A stretch of 5,015 nt of DNA. Source: Anaerolineales bacterium (lineage in GTDB: Bacteria; Chloroflexota; Anaerolineae; Anaerolineales; VGOW01). Location of the stretch: positions 1-5,015 of the forward strand of contig CAKKQG010000207.1 in the NCBI GenBank assembly GCA_919901875.1, in the 5' to 3' direction. A program made the translations under genes and the position numbers. The notes below the pieces were generated by a model. It made no database searches and had not been told where the DNA came from. It worked only from the letters and a program-made list of their open reading frames with translations. Positions 1 through 4,358 of the stretch are shown here, piece after piece; the stretch's first letter is position 1; each line of letters opens with the position of its first letter.

Positions 1-299
1 GCCACGCGATCAAATTTCGCAAAACGTTTTGCGCGGTAGCGGCTGATGATCTCGCCTGAAGCCATTTCGAGTCCGGCGCGGGTGAAGAACATCGAGTCGG
101 CGCGAGAGAATTTGGTCTGCGCTTTTTTGCGAAGGATGACGATTTCTAACGCCGCTTTCGCCAAATCGGAATCGAACTGCTTTTGCAGTTTGGTGAGACA
201 CGGAAGAAAAGATTCTTCGGTCGGGTTAAGATCACGCGCCGCAGCAATGGCGGCGTCACCGAGAGGTGAGGTGAGGGATTGGAGAGAGGAGAGGTTCAA
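1..299 (-). CDS. THUMP-like class I SAM-dependent methyltransferase, N-terminal part (cut by window edge)
   Basis: Only the first 99 codons are present; the gene runs off the left edge. The frame is open from a TTG at 299-297. An in-frame TAA lies three codons upstream, and the first in-frame ATG is only codon 70, so TTG is the likely start. The visible part is a helical N-terminal region. It has an LxxLxK segment (about residues 35-40), a basic stretch ILRKKAQTKF (55-64), the FFTRAGLEMAS block (71-81) and SRYRAKRF (86-93). From memory this order is typical of bacterial methyltransferases with a C-terminal THUMP-like domain. In that family a 'DLCCGIGGD'-type SAM-binding motif should follow directly, just beyond base 1, so the catalytic domain is not seen. 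The substrate is not known; a nucleic-acid target is only suggested by the THUMP-like label. Its start overlaps the HEPN stop in TTGA, and no clear Shine-Dalgarno sequence is visible, so it probably depends on coupled translation. Confidence 0.72.
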   Translation of the reverse strand, partial: MNLSSLQSLTSPLGDAAIAAARDLNPTEESFLPCLTKLQKQFDSDLAKAALEIVILRKKAQTKFSRADSMFFTRAGLEMASGEIISRYRAKRFAKFDRV

Positions 300-697
300 C
301 TGGATTTAGAACGACTCTCAATACGCTCAATCAATTTTTCTGCGGCAGAGAAAAGCTTTTCAAGTTCAGAGCGCTCAACAGGCGAAGTGACATACAGTGG
401 ATAACGGTTCTCTGTATAAAAGTCAGTGATCTTCAAACATTCATCAGAGAATTCCGAAAAATCACTTTCGTATTCAATCAACGATTTGAGAAGCAAACCC
501 AGATCATGAGTGCGGTGCAAAGACCATCCTTTTGAAAGTAAATATCCTTTCAAATACTTCTCAAGTGATTGTTGCAATAAGAGCCCCGCAACTGCCAATA
601 CTTCTTCATCGTCATGCAAAAGAGATCGGGCAGCCTTTAAATCGCGTTTGCCTACAGTGTACCAATCAAGCGGGTTCAACGAGTCGTTTTCGTTCAT
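296..697 (-). CDS. HEPN domain protein (PF05168-like), probable toxin partner of an MNT pair
   Basis: A 133-residue, all-helical protein covering one HEPN domain, the usual length. The signs are DWYTVGKRDLKAARSLL (11-27), LLLQQSLEKYLKGYLLSKG (39-57, the Q-x-x-EKxLK signature), RTHDLGLLL (62-70, the conserved THDL) and ENRYP (96-100), followed by a C-terminal helix. Many HEPN proteins are RNases or nucleotide-binding partners of minimal nucleotidyltransferases. Here the gene overlaps the upstream nucleotidyltransferase by 32 bp, the common layout of HEPN-MNT toxin-antitoxin modules, with the transferase as likely antitoxin. I see no RX4HXY motif of the HepT type, and the only Arg-x-His near the conserved site is R62-T-H64, so nuclease activity is uncertain. 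The ATG at 697 is preceded by GAGGGA (713-708) with a 10-nt gap, which supports this start over an internal TTG. The stop overlaps the methyltransferase TTG. Confidence 0.85.
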   Translation of the reverse strand: MNENDSLNPLDWYTVGKRDLKAARSLLHDDEEVLAVAGLLLQQSLEKYLKGYLLSKGWSLHRTHDLGLLLKSLIEYESDFSEFSDECLKITDFYTENRYPLYVTSPVERSELEKLFSAAEKLIERIESRSKSS

Positions 698-1046
698 AGA
701 GAATTCGTCCCTCGCGGATAATTTTATTGACGAAAGAATCGCCTGCGCTAAGACGCTGAGTTAATTCAGTTTGAGTCAAAACAATCGGCTCAACTGCCGC
801 TTTCAATGGCAAGAGCCAAAGAATTTTGCGTACTTGATAGCGGCGTTCACGCGGCACGTCTGAGGTTTCCTTGATAATTAAGATATCAAAATCGCTGTCG
901 GCATCTGGCACACCGTAAGCGCGCGATCCAAAAAGAATGATCTTTTCTGGAGTGTAAGAAGCAGTAATACGCTCTATGATCTGCTGAAGTTGAATGTCAT
1001 GAGAAGGAACTTGATTAATCGCAACCATAATTGAATTGTAACGCAA
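666..1046 (-). CDS. MNT-type nucleotidyltransferase (probable antitoxin of the HEPN pair)
   Basis: A 126-residue minimal nucleotidyltransferase of the DNA polymerase beta superfamily. The catalytic signature is plain: ILFGSRAYG (37-45), then SDFDILII (51-58), giving GS-x10-DxD with D52 and D54 as metal ligands. The place where the third acidic residue is expected reads AVEPIVLT (84-91), so it would be Glu86 instead of the usual Asp; this assignment is by eye. In studied HEPN-MNT systems this enzyme neutralises the HEPN partner, in some cases by adding AMP to it; that role here is inferred. The start is chosen as TTG at 1046 because GGAGAAG ends 4 nt upstream, whereas the internal ATG at 1028 (codon 7) has no ribosome binding site. 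The 3' end overlaps the HEPN gene by 32 bp in another frame, consistent with one transcript and linked expression. Confidence 0.87.
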   Translation of the reverse strand: MRYNSIMVAINQVPSHDIQLQQIIERITASYTPEKIILFGSRAYGVPDADSDFDILIIKETSDVPRERRYQVRKILWLLPLKAAVEPIVLTQTELTQRLSAGDSFVNKIIREGRILYERKRLVEPA

Positions 1047-1050
1047 AGAA

Positions 1051-1057
1051 CTTCTCC
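1051..1057 (-). promoter_or_regulatory. Shine-Dalgarno site that sets the TTG start of the nucleotidyltransferase
   Basis: On the minus strand GGAGAAG lies 4 nt before TTG (1046-1044), so the GGAG core is 7 nt from the start. The ATG six codons further in would be 22 nt away, too far to be served by this site. Confidence 0.6.
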
Positions 1058-1081
1058 AGCCAATTCATTCGAAAATCATTC

Positions 1082-1106
1082 TAGTCGCCCACAAGGGGCT
1101 AGACTA
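1082..1106 (-). terminator. Hairpin between the DUF4230 and nucleotidyltransferase genes, possible weak terminator
   Basis: TAGTCGCCC (1082-1090) pairs with GGGC (1096-1099) plus GACTA (1102-1106), giving nine pairs with a 2-nt TA bulge and a 5-nt loop. It lies 18 bp past the DUF4230 stop codon. On the minus strand it is followed by GAATGATTTT, a broken T tract and not a clean U run, so termination would be weak. The same stretch offers a TAGAAT box (1083-1078, minus strand) that could be a -10 for the downstream toxin-antitoxin genes, but I find no matching -35. Either use is uncertain. Confidence 0.3.
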
Positions 1107-1124
1107 CCACTGACTATAACTGTT

Positions 1125-1790
1125 CTACGGGGTCGCCGTCGCGCGAATAAATGTTACATCTTTATAACCGAGAGTCAACATCAGTTGTTTAAGATAGAAC
1201 TCGGAATTTTTTTGCGCCTGAGTCAGAATGCCCGCTTCAATTGCGGATTTCTCAATTTCTTTTTGCGCCTCTTGCCGCGCTTGCGTTTCGAGCGTGACGT
1301 TGCCTTTGGTGAGCAAACCCGTTTGGCGATCCACGATGTAGGATTTGTTGTTGTCAATGCTCGTCACAAAAATTTGCGGCGCGGGCAAGGTGATGAAGGC
1401 TTTGCCATCAGCGAAAACGACGGCATCCCCTGTGGCAAGCTTGCTTAGATCAACTCCGGCGATCACATCACCATGCGCCACGAAGATCACCCGATCACCG
1501 AACAACGCGCCGAGCGCGCCCTGCCCTTGCTCCTTGATGATCACTTTTTCAATCGTGAACTGCGCCGTCTCTAACCGCGCTAACGATTTCATAGACAACA
1601 CGACTGATGCGCCGTTAGGCAGAGGTGTGGGCGTGGGTGGCAGTATCAGTGCAATAGACGTTGCCACCGTGTTGTTGGTGGCGGCGATAGGTTGAGTCAC
1701 ATTGTTGAGGGCATTGACGATCCCGTATCCCACAAAAGCGGCGACGACGAGAAGGGCGAGACCGATAACGATTTGAAAAAATTTAGACAT
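1125..1790 (-). CDS. DUF4230 family membrane-anchored extracytoplasmic protein
   Basis: A 221-residue protein when started at the ATG at 1790. Residues 6-27 form one hydrophobic helix with no lipobox Cys, so it is either an uncleaved N-terminal anchor or a signal peptide. A short linker with PPTPTPLP (51-58) follows, a style common in Chloroflexota surface proteins. The remainder matches DUF4230: SLARLETAQFTIEKV (69-83), a GDVIAGVDLSKL segment (107-118), ITLPAPQIFVTSID (133-146), the YIVDRQTG stretch (151-158), then a charged helical C-terminus (about 167-208) ending in LGYKDVTFI. The family's biochemical function is unknown. The frame stays open upstream to 1859, but those 23 extra codons fall in a palindromic repeat and encode an unlikely arginine/tyrosine-rich leader before the membrane helix, so I trimmed them. 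There is no clear Shine-Dalgarno sequence before 1790. The gene is divergent from DUF503. Confidence 0.85.
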   Translation of the reverse strand: MSKFFQIVIGLALLVVAAFVGYGIVNALNNVTQPIAATNNTVATSIALILPPTPTPLPNGASVVLSMKSLARLETAQFTIEKVIIKEQGQGALGALFGDRVIFVAHGDVIAGVDLSKLATGDAVVFADGKAFITLPAPQIFVTSIDNNKSYIVDRQTGLLTKGNVTLETQARQEAQKEIEKSAIEAGILTQAQKNSEFYLKQLMLTLGYKDVTFIRATATP

Positions 1791-1797
1791 GGTCAAA

Positions 1798-1853
1798 CGT
1801 ATTCCGTATTGCGTAAAGCGTAAAGAGATACGCCATACAGAATACGCAATACG
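1798..1853. repeat. 56-bp imperfect palindrome of the CGTATTGCGTATT type
   Basis: The outer arms are CGTATTCCGTATTGCGTA (1798-1815) and TACAGAATACGCAATACG (1836-1853), with 15 of 18 positions complementary. An inner stem GCGTA/TACGC (1818-1822, 1829-1833) is joined through a 2x2 internal loop, and the terminal loop is AAGAGA. Each arm is itself built from CGTATT units. Sequences of this kind recur as short dispersed repeats in some environmental bacterial genomes (from memory). It begins 7 nt upstream of the DUF4230 ATG and would form a long hairpin in that gene's leader if it is transcribed. Confidence 0.8.
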
Positions 1854-1879
1854 CATCAAAGCGCATTAACGTTTACGCA

Positions 1880-1909
1880 ATTGTAACTCTTTCCTTATTC
1901 CCAAACCAA
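1880..1909 (-). promoter_or_regulatory. Candidate promoter for the DUF4230 gene
   Basis: On the minus strand TTGGTT (1909-1904) and TACAAT (1885-1880) are separated by 18 bp. The -10 matches the sigma-70 consensus at 5 of 6 positions; the -35 is weaker. Transcription would begin near 1873 and run through the palindrome before the ATG at 1790, leaving a structured leader of about 80 nt. Confidence 0.4.
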
Positions 1910-1921
1910 ACGCCTCTCTGC

Positions 1922-1934
1922 TACAATCACCGCA
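1922..1934 (+). promoter_or_regulatory. Candidate -10 box placing the transcript start at the DUF503 ATG (leaderless)
   Basis: TACAAT (1922-1927) lies 6 nt before the ATG at 1934, so the expected transcription start is at or next to the A of the start codon. No Shine-Dalgarno sequence is present, which fits leaderless translation. No good -35 is seen at the usual distance. Confidence 0.45.
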
Positions 1935-2218
1935 TGATCATTGGCGCGTGCGTGGTGCGGCTGCATTTGCCGGGAAACGATTCATTGAAAGGCAAACGCG
2001 GGCGGCTCAAACCGATTCTGGTGCGCCTGCCGCGCGAGTTTAATTTGGCGGTGGCGGAAACAGATTTGCAGGATGTGTGGCAATCGGCAGAGATCGGTTT
2101 AGTCACCGTCTCGACGGATGTAGGCTTGGTGCATAGCCTGTTAGAAAAATCGGTGCAGTGGATTGAGCGTTACGCGCCTGATGTTGAAGTGGTTGATCAT
2201 AAAATTGAGTTGAGGTAA
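1934..2218 (+). CDS. DUF503 family protein (YlxP-like)
   Basis: A 94-residue protein, the normal length for DUF503. The hallmarks are MIIGACVVRLHLPGNDSLKGKR (1-22; SLKxKR is the conserved core), LKPILVRL (25-32), FNLAVAETDLQDVWQSAEIGL (36-56) and the final helix (about 66-80) before VVDHKIEL. It strongly resembles Bacillus subtilis YlxP, whose gene sits in the nusA-infB-rbfA operon. YlxP-type proteins have been linked to translation and ribosome assembly, but the molecular role is not settled. Here it stands alone, divergent from DUF4230 and followed by a repeat element, without translation genes beside it. The ATG at 1934 is the natural start because the family begins with M(I/V)(I/V)G. There is no ribosome binding site; a -10-like TACAAT sits just upstream. 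Confidence 0.9.
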   Translation: MIIGACVVRLHLPGNDSLKGKRGRLKPILVRLPREFNLAVAETDLQDVWQSAEIGLVTVSTDVGLVHSLLEKSVQWIERYAPDVEVVDHKIELR

Positions 2219-2227
2219 TTATTCAGA

Positions 2228-2330
2228 CGTCATTGCGAGGCGCGCACTTTGCGCCGAAGCAATCTCATGTCGGCAGAGTCTGAGATTGCTTCGCTCTGAG
2301 ATTGCTTGGCGAAGAACGCTCGCAATGACG
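2228..2330. repeat. 103-bp REP/MITE-like palindromic element
   Basis: Perfect 12-bp terminal inverted repeats, CGTCATTGCGAG (2228-2239) and CTCGCAATGACG (2319-2330), bound the element. Inside, CGAAGCAATCTCA (2255-2267) is perfectly complementary to TGAGATTGCTTCG (2281-2293), and TGAGATTGCTT occurs again at 2297-2307 as a direct repeat. The GTCATTGCGAG and GAAGCAATCTC words are familiar from dispersed non-coding repeats in many bacterial genomes (from memory). There is no coding capacity and no obvious target-site duplication. It fills nearly all of the gap between DUF503 and the cyclase gene, and a spurious TTG start for the cyclase (2306) lies within it. Confidence 0.88.
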
Positions 2331-2337
2331 AAAGGTC

Positions 2338-2344
2338 GGAGGAG
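2338..2344 (+). promoter_or_regulatory. Strong Shine-Dalgarno site for the cyclase gene
   Basis: GGAGGAG lies 3 nt before the ATG at 2348, with its GGAGG core 5 nt away. It decides the start in favour of 2348 over the in-frame TTG at 2306, which lies in the repeat element and has no such site. Confidence 0.8.
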
Positions 2345-2347
2345 ATC

Positions 2348-4282
2348 ATGCAAAAGAGGATTCGCGGAGAAGTCCGCGCGTTTGTTACTAACCTAAGAAG
2401 CCGCTCCACACTACTGGCGATTGGCACCATCTTCCTCATCACGCTCGCTGCCGTATTTGGTATGTTCGAGTTTTTAGAACTCAAAACGATTGATGCCGCC
2501 TTCACCATACGCGGACCTATCGCGCCGCTTTACGGACCCAAAAACAATCCAAAATCGGACACACCTGAGACTTCTATCGTCATCGTCACGATTGACGACG
2601 AGTCATTCCGAGAGAATAAGCTGCAATGGCCTTGGCCACGCAAATACTTTGCCGACATTATCAATAAGGTCGCTTCGGGTAAACCGAAAGTGATTGCGGT
2701 TGATATTTTCTGGTACGAACCTAGTTTAGATAAAGACGGCGATGCGGCGTTGGCAAAGGCTATCAAAAATGCCGGCAACATCATCTTGGCAAACGACATC
2801 AACCACATTGAGCAAGCCGGTTTCAAATATGACGAACTTCGCCGACCTCTGCCCGAATTCGAAGAAGGGGCAAAACATTTGGGGTTAGCCAACCTCAACC
2901 GTGATGCCGATGGCTTTATTCGCTCAATGCCGATTTATCGAATCCATTCGGACGGCAAAGCTTACTTCTCGTGGTCGGCACTTGCCGCGCTAAATTATTT
3001 AAATGCCCCACTGCCCACATCCGTCTCTGCCAGTGGCGTGCGCTTCGGCGATATTTTTGTTTCAGCCGAACAAGGATTCTTGAATGTGAATTATCGGGGA
3101 ATACCCAACCAAGTTTTCAATCAAATTCCAGCCTATCAAGTGGTCAATGGCGATCTGGAAGAAAAACGGGACGGCGCAAGTTTTTTCAAAGATAAAATTG
3201 TGCTGATCGGATCGACCAGCGTTGTATTGCAAGATAACTACCCCACGCCGTTTAGCGGCATCTCGCCTATGCCCGGAGTTGAAGTCCATGCCAACGTCAT
3301 CGAAACAATTTTGACTCAACTCTTCATCCGCCGCTCGCCGCCCATCGTCGGAGTGTTGATGACGTTGGTGATGGGCGTCATGGCGTATCTCTTCAGTTTA
3401 AACAGCCGCCCTCTATTAGGCGCGGGCTTAACACTCGGCGCATTGTTGCTTTATCTTGCACTCTGGGTCGTTAGTTTCATTCAATATCGAACTGAAATCT
3501 ACGTGGTTGCCCCTGTCACCAGTTTGGTGCTTGGTTTTGCCGTTCCGGCTGTGTATCGCGCGACGAATGAGGCGTTAGAGAAACGCCGCGTGCGTAATCT
3601 GTTCGCCCAATTTATTTCGCCGGAGATGGTCGAGCAAATTATTGAGCAAGGCATTGAAGCCTCGCGCGGGCAACGCACCGAGCTGACCGTGTTGTTCTCC
3701 GATATTCGCGGTTTCACTACCATGTCCGAGAAGATGTCTCCAACCGAAGTCGTGGATTTATTGAACGAATATCTCGGCATCATGAGCGACGTGATCCTAA
3801 AACACGGCGGCACGATTGATAAATACGAAGGTGATCTGATCATGGCATTCTTCAACGCTCCCATCGCCCAAGCCGATCACGCCAAACGCGCCGTGCTTGC
3901 CTCTATCGAGATGCGGCAGACGCTGGATCAAATGAAAGCCAGATGGTCACAAACGACCAACCGCCCGACCAATTTTGAAATGGGCATCGGCATCAACACC
4001 GGCGACGCTTTTGTGGGGTTGATCGGTTCGCAAAAGCGCATCAACTACACCTGCATCGGCGACAGCGTGAACCTAGCGTCACGTTTACAAGACCTGACCA
4101 AAGACTTAAAATGGCCTCTACTCATCAGTGAGTTCACCTACGATCAGGTCAAAGATGACTACGAGGCCGAGTTCGCCGAAGCGCGCATGGTGAAAGGCAA
4201 AACAAAACCGGTGGGTATCTATCGCGTCATCGGGCGTAAGGGCGCGAAAGAAGAAGAGAAAGTCCGCGCGTTGTTTGCCTAA
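2348..4282 (+). CDS. CHASE2-domain receptor adenylate cyclase, class IIIb
   Basis: A 644-residue membrane receptor that should make cAMP from ATP. Order: a basic cytoplasmic N-terminus, TM1 (about 21-41), an extracytoplasmic CHASE2 domain (about 45-325), three TM helices (about 332-350, 356-378, 383-403), a short linker and a C-terminal cyclase domain (about 415-628). CHASE2 signs are VIVTIDDESF (78-87), WPWPRKYF (94-101), VIAVDIFWYEPS (115-126), KIVLIGSTS (283-291) and MPGVEVHANVIETIL (308-322). In the cyclase domain, LFSDIRGFT carries metal ligand D452; DKYEGD carries Lys492 (purine specificity) and metal ligand D496; GDSVNLASR carries the transition-state residues N575 and R579. Thr568 (NYTCIGD) stands where class IIIa enzymes have Asp. 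The Lys/Thr pair is the class IIIb adenylate cyclase signature, as in cyanobacterial CyaB1. No catalytic residue is missing, so it should act as a homodimer. The CHASE2 ligand is unknown. The start is set by the GGAGGAG site. A FecR lipoprotein gene follows 76 bp downstream. Confidence 0.95.
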   Translation: MQKRIRGEVRAFVTNLRSRSTLLAIGTIFLITLAAVFGMFEFLELKTIDAAFTIRGPIAPLYGPKNNPKSDTPETSIVIVTIDDESFRENKLQWPWPRKYFADIINKVASGKPKVIAVDIFWYEPSLDKDGDAALAKAIKNAGNIILANDINHIEQAGFKYDELRRPLPEFEEGAKHLGLANLNRDADGFIRSMPIYRIHSDGKAYFSWSALAALNYLNAPLPTSVSASGVRFGDIFVSAEQGFLNVNYRGIPNQVFNQIPAYQVVNGDLEEKRDGASFFKDKIVLIGSTSVVLQDNYPTPFSGISPMPGVEVHANVIETILTQLFIRRSPPIVGVLMTLVMGVMAYLFSLNSRPLLGAGLTLGALLLYLALWVVSFIQYRTEIYVVAPVTSLVLGFAVPAVYRATNEALEKRRVRNLFAQFISPEMVEQIIEQGIEASRGQRTELTVLFSDIRGFTTMSEKMSPTEVVDLLNEYLGIMSDVILKHGGTIDKYEGDLIMAFFNAPIAQADHAKRAVLASIEMRQTLDQMKARWSQTTNRPTNFEMGIGINTGDAFVGLIGSQKRINYTCIGDSVNLASRLQDLTKDLKWPLLISEFTYDQVKDDYEAEFAEARMVKGKTKPVGIYRVIGRKGAKEEEKVRALFA

Positions 4283-4294
4283 AGTAAAGCAATA

Positions 4295-4341
4295 GAGTCA
4301 TAAACCGAAATGACCGCATGATCATTAGGGTTGATTGACTC
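4295..4341. other. Nested inverted repeats in the cyclase-FecR gap
   Basis: GAGTCA (4295-4300) and TGACTC (4336-4341) flank an inner pair, AATGA (4309-4313) and TCATT (4322-4326), with nearly equal spacers of 8 and 9 nt. The two pairs share one near-central axis. The arms are short, there is no T tract, and no standard terminator is visible, so this may be an operator or chance. It lies directly upstream of the FecR start candidates. Confidence 0.25.
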
Positions 4342-4358
4342 ATTGTATGTGTGATGAA

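Noticed and set aside
10..201. 63-residue minus-strand reading frame starting with ATG.
   Set aside because: It lies in another frame over the methyltransferase N-terminus, which has recognisable family blocks; its Arg-rich composition is typical of a shadow frame.
46..764. Plus-strand frames at 46-309 and 510-764.
   Set aside because: They are antisense to the methyltransferase, HEPN and nucleotidyltransferase genes and show no domain-like pattern.
1185..1695. Plus-strand frames of 87 and 116 residues opposite the DUF4230 gene.
   Set aside because: They are antisense shadows with low-complexity, Cys/Arg-rich translations, whereas the minus strand gives a clear DUF4230 protein.
1791..1859. 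N-terminal extension of the DUF4230 protein by 23 residues.
   Set aside because: The extension is encoded by the palindromic repeat and would place an unusual leader before the membrane helix.
2281..2307. CRISPR-like direct repeat of TGAGATTGCTT.
   Set aside because: There are only two 11-bp copies with a 5-bp gap, inside a palindromic REP-like element; no spacer structure and no cas genes.
2306..2347. TTG start adding 14 residues to the cyclase.
   Set aside because: It falls inside the REP-like element, while a strong Shine-Dalgarno site directly precedes the ATG at 2348.
2230..3864. Antisense and alternative-frame ORFs across the cyclase gene (2230-2508, 2490-2693, 2530-2898, 2971-3195, 3062-3319, 3499-3864).
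   Set aside because: All overlap an unambiguous 644-residue CHASE2 cyclase and lack recognisable motifs.
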